Shown: positions 1-10,096 of the stretch, piece by piece
Layout of the letters: every line of letters starts with the position of its first letter
How positions within the stretch are numbered: position 1 is the stretch's first letter
Origin: Enterococcus malodoratus ATCC 43197
Lineage (GTDB): Bacteria; Bacillota; Bacilli; Lactobacillales; Enterococcaceae
Length of the DNA stretch: 64,000 nt
Assembly: GCF_000407185.1 (NCBI RefSeq)
Contig: NZ_KE136483.1
Coordinates: 124,001-188,000, forward strand
Direction: 5' to 3'
The notes under the pieces: generated by a model
What the model was told of the DNA's origin: nothing
Databases searched by the model: none
The model's input: only the letters and a program-made list of their open reading frames with translations
Made by a program: the position numbers and the translations under genes

Positions 1-1
1 G

Positions 2-40
2 CTGAACTCGGAAATTGAGCGGATTTTCCAAGATAGATAG
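2..40 (+). other. possible 3' tail of an upstream gene
   Basis: An open frame of 12 codons runs in from the window edge and stops at TAG 38-40. It could be the end of the gene upstream of tatD, but 12 codons are too few to identify a family or to exclude chance. The stretch 41-71 then holds only the tatD leader with a strong AGGAGG site at 60-65. Confidence 0.25.
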
Positions 41-71
41 TTAAAATGATTTTGATTTAGGAGGACTACAA

Positions 72-840
72 ATGATATTTGATTCTCATACGCATTTGAA
101 TGCAGAGCAATTTGAAAACGAAATTCCAGAAACGGTCGAACGAGCACGAGAACTGGGCGTGACAGAGATGGCGGTCGTCGGGTTCGATACGCCAACGATT
201 GAAAAGAGTTTGGAATTAAACCAACAGTACGAAGGGATTTATTCCATCATCGGCTGGCATCCCACAGAGGCGGGAAGTTACACAAAAGAAATTGAAGCGG
301 ATTTGATCAAAAAATTGACCTTGCCGAAAGTAGTAGCGTTGGGTGAGATCGGATTGGATTATTATTGGATGGAAGATCCGAAAGAGGTTCAGGATAAAGT
401 GTTCCGTCGCCAAATCGCGATCGCTAAAGAGATGAACTTGCCAATCAGCATTCATACACGTGACGCGATGGAAGATACCTATAAGATTCTGAAAGAGGAA
501 GATATTCGCGATATTGGCGGTATCATGCACAGTTTCAGCGGCAGCGGCGAATGGGCAAAACGTTTCTTAGATTTAGGGATGCATGTCTCGTTCTCAGGTG
601 TCGTGACTTTCAAGAAGGCATTAGATGTGCAAGAGGCTGCGACCATCGTGCCAATAGATAAATTATTAGTCGAAACGGATGCACCGTATTTAGCGCCGAT
701 GCCGTATCGCGGCAAACGCAACGAACCGGGCTATACTCGCTATGTCGTTGAAAAAATTGCAGAATTACGGAATTTGCCAATGGAAGAAGTGGCACAGCAA
801 ACGACAGAAAACGCCCATCGTTTGTTTAGGATTAATGCCC

Positions 841-848
<8 letters not shown>
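72..848 (+). CDS. tatD: TatD-family metal-dependent hydrolase (deoxyribonuclease)
   Basis: A 258-residue cytoplasmic TIM-barrel hydrolase of the TatD/YcfH family, which in characterised members is a metal-dependent DNase. The metal-site residues are visible: HxH at H6 and H8, E92 in GEIGLD, H128 in ISIHTRD, H153 in MHSFSG and D203 in ETDAPYL. Length is normal for the family. The ATG is set by AGGAGG 7 bases upstream. It overlaps the start of rnmV by 8 bases, and rnmV overlaps ksgA, so the three form one translationally linked unit, the usual Firmicutes arrangement. Confidence 0.95.
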
Positions 849-2277
<1,429 letters not shown>

Positions 2278-2279
<2 letters not shown>

Positions 2280-2305
2280 AAAGGGCTTCGGCTCTTTTTG
2301 TTTTT
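2278..2305 (+). terminator. rho-independent terminator of the tatD-rnmV-ksgA unit
   Basis: A 9-bp stem (AAAAAGGGC paired with GCTCTTTTT, one G-T pair) encloses a TTCG loop and leads into a T-rich tract. It begins at the ksgA stop codon. Confidence 0.85.
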
Positions 2306-2325
2306 TCATTAAATCCCAACGAAAT

Positions 2326-2355
2326 TTGTCAATTAAAACTCAACTCCCCTATAAT
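2326..2355 (+). promoter_or_regulatory. sigma-A promoter of the DUF3089 gene
   Basis: TTGTCA at 2326-2331 and a perfect TATAAT at 2350-2355 with an 18-bp spacer lie just after the ksgA terminator and 36 bases before the next start codon. Confidence 0.75.
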
Positions 2356-2390
2356 AGAAAGGGACATAAATTTTTTACTTGGAGGATACG

Positions 2391-3545
2391 ATGAAAAAAT
2401 TCCTAATTGGATTAGTCATTATAGCTGTGTTAGGCACTGGCGGGTATTACGCCTATACAACCTTTTTCAGCAAAGAGGATACACCGAAACAAGAAACACG
2501 TAAAACTACGATCAAGAAAGCAAAAGAGCCGGAAAAATCTGGCGAGACGATCAAAGCCAGCGATTACAGCGATTCCGGCAATTGGTTGGCGAAACCAACA
2601 GAAATCACTAGCCAAGCGGATGTCTTCATGCTTTATCCAACAGCCTATGCACAAAAGGATAAAAATTCATCACCTGTAGCGAAAATCGATAATGCGACGA
2701 TGCGTGCAGGGGCGCAAGTATTCCTAGCGACTCAGGGATCGGCTTTCGATACTAGTGGAAATATTTTCGCTCCATACTATCGACAATTAGATGCAAATTG
2801 GCTGTACTCAAAATCAAAAGCAGAACAGAATGAATATGTGGATGGTATTCCAAAAGCTGATGTTTACGCGGCTTTTGACTATTACATTAAACATGAAAAT
2901 AATAATCGTCCCTTTATCTTAGTGGGGCATTCTCAAGGGGCGCGCATGATCAAAGCTATCATGTATGATTATTTCAAAAATAATCCTGGTGTCAGCGACC
3001 GCATGATCGCGGCGTATGTACTTGGACAATCGGTGACACAACAAGAAATGAACGACAATCCGCAAGTGAAATTCGCAACGGGCCCAGATGATACTGGTGT
3101 AGTTGTTTCGTATAATACGGTCTCTCCTGATTTTACTGGAGAATTGCCAACATGGGATGAAGGTGCATTAGCCATCAACCCAATCAACTGGAAAACGGAT
3201 GGGACGCCTGCGACCGCAGCAGAAAACTTAGGTTCTTATGTACGAAATGACAGCGGAGATTACTCGAAAGAAATGAATCTTGCTGACGCGACTGTCGATG
3301 GAACAAGAGGTTTAGTTGTTTCTTCAACCGTGGATAAAGCAAAATACGAAATGCCGGAAAGTACGCGCAAACTTTATCCAGCCGGATCCTACTTAAATAA
3401 TGATATCAGCTTCTATTATTACAACCTGCAGCAAAATGCAGAAAACCGCGAAGCGCAATACTTTGCGACGCATCCGCAGCCAGCGGCTGATCCGAACCAA
3501 CAAAGCACACAAACATCAGATGCGGCTCAACAGCCTGCACAATAA
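2391..3545 (+). CDS. membrane-anchored DUF3089 alpha/beta-hydrolase
   Basis: A 384-residue protein with an N-terminal hydrophobic segment (about 4-25) that should anchor it outside the membrane, a Lys/Glu-rich linker to about 60, and an alpha/beta-hydrolase body. The nucleophile elbow GHSQG carries Ser181. The overall pattern fits the DUF3089 family; substrate is unknown. The ATG at 2391 is chosen over an upstream TTG because GGAGG lies 5 bases before it. The tail is rich in Gln, Ala and Pro. It is a single-gene unit with its own promoter and terminator. Confidence 0.8.
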   Translation: MKKFLIGLVIIAVLGTGGYYAYTTFFSKEDTPKQETRKTTIKKAKEPEKSGETIKASDYSDSGNWLAKPTEITSQADVFMLYPTAYAQKDKNSSPVAKIDNATMRAGAQVFLATQGSAFDTSGNIFAPYYRQLDANWLYSKSKAEQNEYVDGIPKADVYAAFDYYIKHENNNRPFILVGHSQGARMIKAIMYDYFKNNPGVSDRMIAAYVLGQSVTQQEMNDNPQVKFATGPDDTGVVVSYNTVSPDFTGELPTWDEGALAINPINWKTDGTPATAAENLGSYVRNDSGDYSKEMNLADATVDGTRGLVVSSTVDKAKYEMPESTRKLYPAGSYLNNDISFYYYNLQQNAENREAQYFATHPQPAADPNQQSTQTSDAAQQPAQ

Positions 3546-3554
3546 TATTTCTTA

Positions 3555-3589
3555 AAACTGTCTATCAATTTTGGTAGGCAGCTTTTTTT
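3555..3589 (+). terminator. terminator of the DUF3089 gene
   Basis: Stem CTGTCTATC (3558-3566) pairs with GGTAGGCAG (3573-3581), followed by seven T. Confidence 0.85.
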
Positions 3590-3905
3590 GTAAAATTATA
3601 TAAATGATTTCACTTATTATGTGAATTTAAAAATGAGAATAAAAGTGCATAAACGACGTTGATTGATAATTTAAAAATTATTTTTATCCATCGATCTCGC
3701 TTTGTAAGAAGAAAATAATCTTTAAATCAAGATTTTTTAGAAATAATATTTCTTTATTGGAATTAATATCATATAATTTTTTGTTAATTAATAATATTGT
3801 AATGGAATTATAGTGGAAATGACACTATTTCTTTGTTCGTAGTAATTGGAATATTAAATTGGTGGTGCCATTTGATATAAATAGAAAATTGAAAGGGAGT
3901 TTTTT
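3590..3905 (+). other. AT-rich intergenic region before the WxL locus
   Basis: No gene is supported. The only structured items seen are an inverted repeat ATAGTG (3810-3815)/CACTAT (3823-3828) and a shorter one, TTCAC...GTGAA, near 3609-3625; either could be a regulator site. No convincing -35/-10 pair with normal spacing was found. Confidence 0.5.
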
Positions 3906-4052
3906 ATGGAAAAAGGGATGAAGATCATTTTATTAATTAACGAAAATCTTTCGAATACAAGAAAAAATTTTTTTCATGTATCAGAAATGAGGAAATCTAG
4001 GCTTATTTGCGATCAAAGAATCGAAGGAGCCTCTGATGGTAAAACAGTTTAG
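3906..4052 (+). CDS. 48-residue leader ORF before the DUF916 gene
   Basis: An ATG preceded by AAAGGGAG (about 3892-3899) opens a 48-codon frame that runs 17 bases past the start of the next gene (4036), so its translation could be coupled to it. The N-terminus (MKIILLINEN from the second Met) resembles the start of the two pseudo-receiver regulators at 8370 and 24571, so it may be a truncated third copy rather than a functional leader. The rest matches nothing I recognise. Confidence 0.4.
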   Translation: MEKGMKIILLINENLSNTRKNFFHVSEMRKSRLICDQRIEGASDGKTV

Positions 4053-5053
4053 CAAAAAATTATCGCGTCTTGTTTTTATAGGGTTGATTTGTTTATTTCT
4101 TTCGCCCTCACCGGTCAAGGCGGAGAATACACAAAGCCCAACAGGTTTTACAGTTGAGAGTGTCATTCCAGAAAATCAAGTAGATACAACGAAAACCTAT
4201 TTCTATTTGAAGATGACGCCGAATATGCCTCAAACGATTCAAGTGAAGGTGCGAAGTACGCAAAAAGAAGCAGTCACAGTCAAATTGACGATTCATGACG
4301 CAATTAGCAGTTCGAATGGAGCAATCGATTATGCCAATAGTGATCCGAAGTTAGACAAAAGTTTAAAACAACCGATTACCGAATTGGTCACTATTAGTGA
4401 TAAGCAAAAAGAAGTAACCGTAGTTAATTTTGAAGAAAAAATCGTTGATTATCAGATACAACCGCCCAAGAATTTTTTCTCAGGGATCAAGCTGGGGTCT
4501 CTGCGCTTTGTAAAAAAAGGTGAAGATGAGAAGCAGAGCGGTTTGACGACTGAATATGCCTATGTGATCGCCTTGATGCTCACGGAAGATGGCGAACCCT
4601 TTAATCAAGGAGCGAATTTGGCTTTAAAAAAAGTTGATTTAATACGCTCTAAAGGGAAAAAAGTGGTGGCAGCAACGATCCAAAATGGTCAAAGAAATGA
4701 CGATCAAAGGAAGTATCAGACGTAAAGGTGAAAATAAGACACTAGATACACATGAAATGAAGGATTTTTCAATTGCACCAAATTCTAATTTTGATTTTGA
4801 GGTTCCCGTGAAATTAAAAGACTTTCGTACGGGTACGTATGTATTTACAGGTTCCGCAAAAGAAAATGGCCACACTTGGCGATGGACAAAGGAGTTTACA
4901 ATTGACTCAGACAAGCTTGAGAAGATGAAAGATGAAGCTGCGCATCAAGTACACGTTCCAACATGAGGAACGTGGGCGGCACTTAGCTTGGTTGCTGCAT
5001 TGTTGGTTTTAATCGGTTATCTTGTCAAACGTCAGCGTCAATGGAAAAAATAA
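4036..5053 (+). pseudogene. DUF916/DUF3324 WxL-locus surface protein, frameshifted
   Basis: Family members are about 340 residues: signal peptide, peptidoglycan-binding DUF916 domain, DUF3324 domain, one C-terminal membrane helix and a basic tail. They partner WxL proteins at the cell wall. Here the signal peptide (about 1-30) and DUF916 region are in frame 1 to 4725. The rest continues in another frame from about 4690, and the helix plus tail KRQRQWKK end at 5053 after an in-frame TGA at 4964-4966. Removing one A from the AAA at 4691-4693 joins the halves as NGQEMTIKG and gives 338 codons, interrupted only by that TGA. An 8-bp inverted repeat (CACGTTCC/GGAACGTG) flanks the TGA. A true pseudogene or sequencing error are both possible. 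Confidence 0.8.
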
Positions 5054-5067
5054 GGAGAGTGAACAAA

Positions 5068-5490
5068 GTGATAAAAAAGAAATACGGACTAGTATTGGTT
5101 GCTTGTTTAAGTATGTGTTTCCCGATCCATTCATGGGCAGCAGATGAAGCAACGACAGAGGTTGGCATTGGTTTTGCTGATGAAAGTACAAATGGGGAGG
5201 ATCCTGGCAAGGAAAAACCAAAACCAGAGGATCCGAAAAAAGAAGATCCAAAGCAAGATGAGAATAATACAGAGGATTCAAAAAAAGTAGGATCCAATCA
5301 AGAAAAAGTAACGAATGTGCTGCCTTCGACTTCTCGAAACGTTTCTACGTATCAATCGGGAAAAGGTACTTTGCCGAAAACTGGTGAACAAGACATCCGG
5401 ATGTTCCAATTTCTTGGATTTGGCTGTATAACTGCCGTTTTCTGGCTATCACTATATTTCCATTTCAAGAAGGAGGGCAACCATGAATAA
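5068..5490 (+). CDS. small LPXTG wall-anchored protein of the WxL locus
   Basis: About 140 residues: signal peptide ending near HSWA, a short VGIGF segment, a Pro/Lys/Asp/Glu-rich spacer, sortase motif LPKTG (residues 102-106), a hydrophobic helix and the tail FKKEGNHE. Small LPXTG proteins of this design are regular members of WxL gene clusters. I prefer GTG at 5068, with AGGAG 10 bases upstream and just after the preceding gene ends, over ATG 5041, which would overlap it. The stop overlaps the next gene by 8 bases. Confidence 0.8.
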   Translation: MIKKKYGLVLVACLSMCFPIHSWAADEATTEVGIGFADESTNGEDPGKEKPKPEDPKKEDPKQDENNTEDSKKVGSNQEKVTNVLPSTSRNVSTYQSGKGTLPKTGEQDIRMFQFLGFGCITAVFWLSLYFHFKKEGNHE

Positions 5491-8062
5491 AAAAATATTT
5501 TCAATGCTGAGTGTAGGGATCATGGTGACATCATTATTCCCGACTGCATTCGTTGACGCGGAGACTGTTGAACATACGACAGCAAGCGAAACAACACTAT
5601 CCTCAATCGCGGAAGATCCATTAAAAGACAAGAAAAACAAGGCAGAAGAGCAAGTTTCTGCTGAAACAGAAACGGACTCAGAAGCAGCGGCCGCTGAAGT
5701 CGTTGAAGAAACAAAAGACACTAAGGAAGCAACGGAAGAATCAAAAGAGGAAGTAAGCAGCAAAGAGAAAAAAGGTGCGACGACTTTAGTTGAAGGTGTC
5801 GATATCGACGCAGATTTTGCACAGGCTTTAAGAACTGATTCGCTGGCAGGAAATTATTATGCTTCTTGGTCTGGTTATGGTAAAAATGAAAATGAGTTGA
5901 CTATTGAAGACATGGAAAAATTGACTCAAATTCATGTTCAAGAAAAATCATTGACCAGCTTAAAAGGGATTGAATATGCGGTAAATGTAAAGATAATAAA
6001 TTGTTATACCAATAAACTAACGGATGTAGATCTTAGTAAAAATAGTTTTTTGGAGAAATTTGTTGCCAACGATAACCAATTAACAAATCTTGACGTTAGT
6101 AGCAATAATGCACTAAGAGAGCTTTATTGTTTTAAAAACCAGCTGACTTCATTAAATTTGGACGGACTAACTAATTTAGAGGAGTTAACTTGTTACGGTA
6201 ACCAATTGCCGACTTTAGATGTAAGTACAAATACCGGATTATTGAAACTAACTTGTTATAGTAATCAATTACCTACAATTGATCTGTCTAATAACAAAAA
6301 ATTACAGCATTTAAATATCAGTAAAAATAAATTGCCATCTTTGGATGTTAGTAAAAATATCAACTTAACAACACTTTATTGTTCCTCGAATCAATTGCCG
6401 TCTTTGGATGTGAGCAAAAATCTGGCGTTAAAATTTCTAGTCTGTGCTTGGAATGAAATTCCAGATCTAGATGTAAGTAAAAATAGTCAACTGATCGACT
6501 TGGCTTGTTCTTTCAATAAACTAACTACATTAGATTTAAGTCAAAATCCGGATTTGAGAATGCTCCAATGTTATGTGAATAAGCTTACTGAGCTCGACAT
6601 GAGCCATAATCCTAAATTAGAGATTCTATATTGCAATGACAACGATTTGACTAATTTGGATGTATCTCAGAACCCTGTATTGGATAATTTACAATGCGGC
6701 AGTAATGAATTAACTACGTTAGATGTCAGCAACAACGTAGAATTAACCACATTAAGCTGTTTTAGTAATCATCTTAGTGATATCACAAACATGAACGGAT
6801 TAGCGAAACTTGCTACCTTAGAAGCTCCAAACCAAACAATTCGAATTCCAGTACCTGTTGTAACAGATAATAAAGCAACCGTGGATGTCTTGAAAACCAC
6901 CGCTCATGCAGGGTTAACTGCTTCTAATGGTTTCGCAACAAGCGCTGTTAAACCAGAACCGGGCTTCACAACAACTGGTAATGTGATCGAATTATCGAAT
7001 GTCACAAGACTTGGTTTGATCAATAAAGGGATTCGCTTTGATTATGCGGGTGCGCAATTGTCAGAAGGAAATAATGGCGCGTCAAATTCCTTCTCTGGAA
7101 CAATTTATTTTGATGCAGTGAGTGAGATAGAGAATGAATTGGTAGCTGATCAAGAAAAAGTGAAAAGTGGGGATACCGTTGAATGGACTGGGACGCTTAC
7201 GAGCTTCTTGCCGAAAAAGGCTGAAAACATCCATGCAGTACTTGATCTGCCAAGTGGCTTAACAATCGACCCTGACAGCATCAAAATTGATGGTGTGGCA
7301 GCTAGTCTAAAAGATATTGATGGAACCAACAATCTTGGTGATTTAGATCAAGATGAAAAGAAAGTCATTACTTTTAAAACAAAAGCGGAAGGCGCGATCG
7401 ATGAAGAGTTGGAAGCAAAAGGAACCGTTGATTGGGAAGACGATACAATCAGCAGCCCATATTCTAAAGAGGTTAAAGGTTCTGTTCAAATCCAAAAAGA
7501 AGATGCAAGCAAACCAGGTGAAAATGATGACGATATCGCGTTGTTAACCGCACCAACAGCCTTTAATTACGGCGTTCAAAAAATTCAAGGGAAAGAAACT
7601 ACCTATACATTGAATCCAGATGCTTATAAAGAGGATACTGACGTTGTAACAAATGGTTTTTACACTCGTATGAAGGACGATCGTTCGACCAGCACGGGAT
7701 GGGATCTAACAGCGCAGCTGTCAGATTTTACAGACAGCTCCGAAGAAGTAATGCCTAACAGCAGCGGTGCGGCGGTGAAATTTGACGATCTAACGATTGA
7801 AGCAATTGCGAACCGTGATACTCCGCAAGAGGCGGTAGATACTTCAGCAACGGATGGACCAAGTACTGTTAAGGCTTCAGAAAGACTGATCGCAGGAGAC
7901 AATGCGAAAACATTAGTCTCTGCTAAATCAGGTGAAGGAAAAGATACTTGGCAATTGCGTATCCCATTTGAAAAAGTCTCTTTGAACTTACCAGCAAATG
8001 CCGGAAAAAAAGGCAGCAACTATAAAGCAAAATTGACTTGGTCATTAAACGACACACCATAA
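5483..8062 (+). CDS. leucine-rich-repeat WxL surface protein
   Basis: An 859-residue secreted protein. Order: signal peptide (about 1-26), an acidic Glu/Thr-rich stretch (27-100), 13 leucine-rich repeats of exactly 21 residues (about 172-444, pattern LxCxxNxLxxLDVSxNxxL), a DUF11-like beta region (about 545-680), and a C-terminal WxL domain from about 683 with WDL near 740 and WSL near 853. WxL domains bind peptidoglycan non-covalently. Eleven repeats carry Cys at the same position, which is unusual for an exported Firmicutes protein. The ATG follows AAGGAGGG, and the gene overlaps the LPXTG gene, so the cluster is one operon. Ligand unknown; LRR surface proteins often bind host or partner proteins. 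Confidence 0.9.
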   Translation: MNKKIFSMLSVGIMVTSLFPTAFVDAETVEHTTASETTLSSIAEDPLKDKKNKAEEQVSAETETDSEAAAAEVVEETKDTKEATEESKEEVSSKEKKGATTLVEGVDIDADFAQALRTDSLAGNYYASWSGYGKNENELTIEDMEKLTQIHVQEKSLTSLKGIEYAVNVKIINCYTNKLTDVDLSKNSFLEKFVANDNQLTNLDVSSNNALRELYCFKNQLTSLNLDGLTNLEELTCYGNQLPTLDVSTNTGLLKLTCYSNQLPTIDLSNNKKLQHLNISKNKLPSLDVSKNINLTTLYCSSNQLPSLDVSKNLALKFLVCAWNEIPDLDVSKNSQLIDLACSFNKLTTLDLSQNPDLRMLQCYVNKLTELDMSHNPKLEILYCNDNDLTNLDVSQNPVLDNLQCGSNELTTLDVSNNVELTTLSCFSNHLSDITNMNGLAKLATLEAPNQTIRIPVPVVTDNKATVDVLKTTAHAGLTASNGFATSAVKPEPGFTTTGNVIELSNVTRLGLINKGIRFDYAGAQLSEGNNGASNSFSGTIYFDAVSEIENELVADQEKVKSGDTVEWTGTLTSFLPKKAENIHAVLDLPSGLTIDPDSIKIDGVAASLKDIDGTNNLGDLDQDEKKVITFKTKAEGAIDEELEAKGTVDWEDDTISSPYSKEVKGSVQIQKEDASKPGENDDDIALLTAPTAFNYGVQKIQGKETTYTLNPDAYKEDTDVVTNGFYTRMKDDRSTSTGWDLTAQLSDFTDSSEEVMPNSSGAAVKFDDLTIEAIANRDTPQEAVDTSATDGPSTVKASERLIAGDNAKTLVSAKSGEGKDTWQLRIPFEKVSLNLPANAGKKGSNYKAKLTWSLNDTP

Positions 8063-8091
8063 AGCGCTTTGAAAGTAACAAACGATGACCT

Positions 8092-8175
8092 ATGTGGTTA
8101 GGCGTATTTGGCATGATTGCGGTAGTAGGGCTCCTTAATTTTATTACCTTCTATATTAAAGATAGTCGTCGCTAA
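8092..8175 (+). pseudogene. orphan C-terminal membrane-helix fragment
   Basis: A 27-codon frame encodes one membrane helix followed by the basic tail KDSRR and a stop, the way LPXTG or DUF916 proteins end. It has no ribosome binding site and is closed upstream by TGA 8086. About 60 bases on, another short open stretch also reads as hydrophobic. I take the region 8063-8300 as the decayed end of a further WxL-locus gene; a tiny membrane peptide is the alternative. Confidence 0.35.
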
Positions 8176-8302
8176 GTAGAGCAGCAAAGACCGCTTGTTT
8201 TGCTTGTAGATTGTGGTTTACTCTTTGTGCGTTGATAGCGACAGTAATGTTCTATTTCAATTAGTAGAACCAAATAAATTACTTCTTGTCTAAATAACCA
8301 AG

Positions 8303-8326
8303 GGATGTTTACGTGAGTAAGCATCC
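8303..8326 (+). promoter_or_regulatory. hairpin between the WxL locus and its regulator gene
   Basis: GGATGTTTAC (8303-8312) pairs with GTAAGCATCC (8317-8326) around a GTGA tetraloop, with one G-T pair. Only TTAT follows, so it is a weak terminator at best; it may be a leader structure of the regulator mRNA. Confidence 0.5.
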
Positions 8327-8369
8327 TTATACATAGGAAGGCAGCAGTAAATAAGAAAGAGGTGACAAA

Positions 8370-9065
8370 ATGTTTCGAATTCTTTTATTAACAAAATGTC
8401 CTTATGCAGGATTGCAGAGTGAAAAAATTATAAGAAAATTAGGATATGAGGTCTTTTGTAGTGCGAGTTTACTGGATATGTTGAAGAATCGAGAGCTTTC
8501 CATTGACTTCTTACAAAAGTTTCAGATTATTCTGTTAAGTAATACGATACCTAACAAAGAAGTGATTGAACTATTAGAAAGAATAAAAGGACACAATTCA
8601 ATCGTCATACAAATGGTTGAAAATCATCCAGTAGAAGAAGAGTTGAGCAAGAAAGTCAAACAGGGAATCCATTATCATTTGTCCGAACAGGCTACTTTGG
8701 AAATGATCAGAGAGGCTCTAAGTTTAGAAGGAGAGATACATGTAGATGGAGTCAATCGTTCGCATTCCTCGTTTTCAGGTGAGACAAATCTTTTGAGTCA
8801 GTTGACCCTGACTGGACAAGAACGAAAAGTGTTGCATGAGCTGATGGAATCGAGTGGACAGGTTCTTTCACGGAAAGAACTATGCCAAAGAATTTGGCAA
8901 ACAGAACCAACAAGTTCTAATCAGTCGCAATTATCGCTACTGATAAAGAAAATCAAGAAAAAAATGGACGATGCCAACTTAGACAGCTCCTGTGTTCGAA
9001 CATTGTGGGGCAAAGGGTATCTATTGGATAGCGATCATTTAAGAAAAGTATCGTCCAAATATTGA
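8370..9065 (+). CDS. pseudo-receiver winged-helix transcription regulator
   Basis: A 231-residue protein with an OmpR/PhoB-type winged-helix DNA-binding domain at about 145-228 (ending LWGKGYLL) behind a receiver-like N-terminal half. Where a true receiver has its phospho-acceptor Asp at the end of strand 3, this reads ILLSNTIP, so phosphorylation is unlikely. The start MFRILLLTK and the layout are shared with the protein at 24571. A start site AAGAGGTG precedes the ATG. Placed directly after the WxL genes, it is a good candidate regulator of them; no histidine kinase gene is nearby. Confidence 0.8.
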   Translation: MFRILLLTKCPYAGLQSEKIIRKLGYEVFCSASLLDMLKNRELSIDFLQKFQIILLSNTIPNKEVIELLERIKGHNSIVIQMVENHPVEEELSKKVKQGIHYHLSEQATLEMIREALSLEGEIHVDGVNRSHSSFSGETNLLSQLTLTGQERKVLHELMESSGQVLSRKELCQRIWQTEPTSSNQSQLSLLIKKIKKKMDDANLDSSCVRTLWGKGYLLDSDHLRKVSSKY

Positions 9066-9131
9066 ATGAACTGATGAAGTTTTCATAGTAAAAAAATACC
9101 TTCTCGTATTATTATTAAAAAAAAGAACTAA

Positions 9132-9950
9132 TTAATCCAAACTCTTATCCAAAATAGAACGTAAAACAGTTTCTCTTAATTCAATGGAATTTACATTATT
9201 TTCAATTTCGTATCGCTGAACAAGCAAGTCGCACAGGTACAATTGAGAGATTTTTCCTGCCAAGGAAGCACCGTCTAGGAACTCTTCAATGGCGGTTTGC
9301 AGCACAATATCGGCTAGTTGCGCGATTGGTGATAGCTGATAATTTGTAATAGCAATTACCTTGGCCTTATTTTTCTTTGCGATATCCATTGAATCATAGG
9401 TATCTTTGGTTCTGCCTGATAATGAAAATCCGATAACCAAATCTTTTTCTGTTAACAAAGAGGCAATCTGTGCTTGAAAATGTGGATCGATCACTGCACG
9501 AGATTGAACACCAACACGCAGCAGCATAGCTTCGAGATCATTGCCGGTATTGCCGCTGGAGCCTACACCAAAGATGTAGATTTGATTAGCATTTGTGATC
9601 AATTGGACCGCCTGTTGAAGTTTTTCGCTATCCAGACGCTGATTCGTCGTTTTTAACGCATTGTTGATCGTTTTCGTCCGTTTATCAAAAAGGTCGGATT
9701 CCTGCGAGTCTTCCTGCTGTTTGCTGAAATCCTCTTTGGCGATCGCGATTTTCAAATCAGAAAAACCTGAGAAACCAATTTTTTGGCAAAAGCGAATAAT
9801 GGTTCCGTCGCCGACCTTCGTCGCTTCTCTAATGTCGCTCATGGTACTGTGCACGATTTTTTCACCGCTGGACAAAATGTAGTCAGCGATTTTTTTTTCT
9901 GATTTTGTCAGAGTTGAGTAGTTTTCTTGGATCGTATAAGTAATAGCCAT
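9132..9950 (-). CDS. RpiR-family regulator (HTH + SIS)
   Basis: A 272-residue regulator: N-terminal RpiR helix-turn-helix (about 1-75, with the recognition region GDGTIIRFCQKIGFSGFSD) and a C-terminal SIS sugar-phosphate-binding domain (about 105-240, GVGSSGNTG and SLSGRT). ATG at 9950 is chosen because AAAGGAG lies 5 bases upstream; a longer form is open. It is divergent from nanE and probably senses an amino-sugar phosphate. A 23-bp palindrome over the nanE start region (10047-10069) is its likely operator. Confidence 0.88.
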   Translation of the reverse strand: MAITYTIQENYSTLTKSEKKIADYILSSGEKIVHSTMSDIREATKVGDGTIIRFCQKIGFSGFSDLKIAIAKEDFSKQQEDSQESDLFDKRTKTINNALKTTNQRLDSEKLQQAVQLITNANQIYIFGVGSSGNTGNDLEAMLLRVGVQSRAVIDPHFQAQIASLLTEKDLVIGFSLSGRTKDTYDSMDIAKKNKAKVIAITNYQLSPIAQLADIVLQTAIEEFLDGASLAGKISQLYLCDLLVQRYEIENNVNSIELRETVLRSILDKSLD

Positions 9951-10019
9951 TCTTTCTCCTTTAGTCAATGCATTGTCAATTCAAATTATACGTCAAAAAA
10001 ACTTTTTTTTCATTTTCTA

Positions 10020-10048
10020 TTTACATTTGTGAAAGCGCATGCTATATT
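10020..10048 (+). promoter_or_regulatory. promoter of nanE-PTS operon
   Basis: TTTACA (10020-10025) and TATATT (10043-10048) with a 17-bp spacer stand 49 bases before the nanE start. Confidence 0.65.
10030..10043 (+). promoter_or_regulatory. candidate cre (CcpA) site
   Basis: TGAAAGCGCATGCT fits the cre consensus TGWAARCGYTWNCW with one mismatch and lies between the -35 and -10 of the nanE promoter, where CcpA would repress in the presence of glucose. Confidence 0.55.
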
Positions 10049-10069
10049 TTTGGAGTAATAATCCAAAAA
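10047..10069 (+). promoter_or_regulatory. palindromic operator, probably for the RpiR regulator
   Basis: TTTTTGGA and TCCAAAAA are perfect 8-base arms around 7 bases, starting inside the -10 of the nanE promoter and facing the divergent rpiR-type gene. Confidence 0.6.
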
Positions 10070-10096
10070 TATTTATGAATGGAGTGAAAATGGAGC

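Noticed and set aside
3846-3881. Promoter TTGGAA / TATAAA for the WxL operon
   Set aside because: The spacer is 24 bp, too long for a sigma-A promoter, and the alternative TTGGTG gives only 11 bp.
5996-6815. Regular 63-bp periodicity considered as a CRISPR or DNA repeat array
   Set aside because: The period is the 21-residue LRR in an open frame; the DNA units are divergent and there are no identical repeats with unique spacers. No CRISPR array or cas gene is in the window.
7660-8019. 119-codon minus-strand frame inside the WxL gene
   Set aside because: It is a mirror of strong codon use in the WxL domain on the plus strand and has no start signal of its own.
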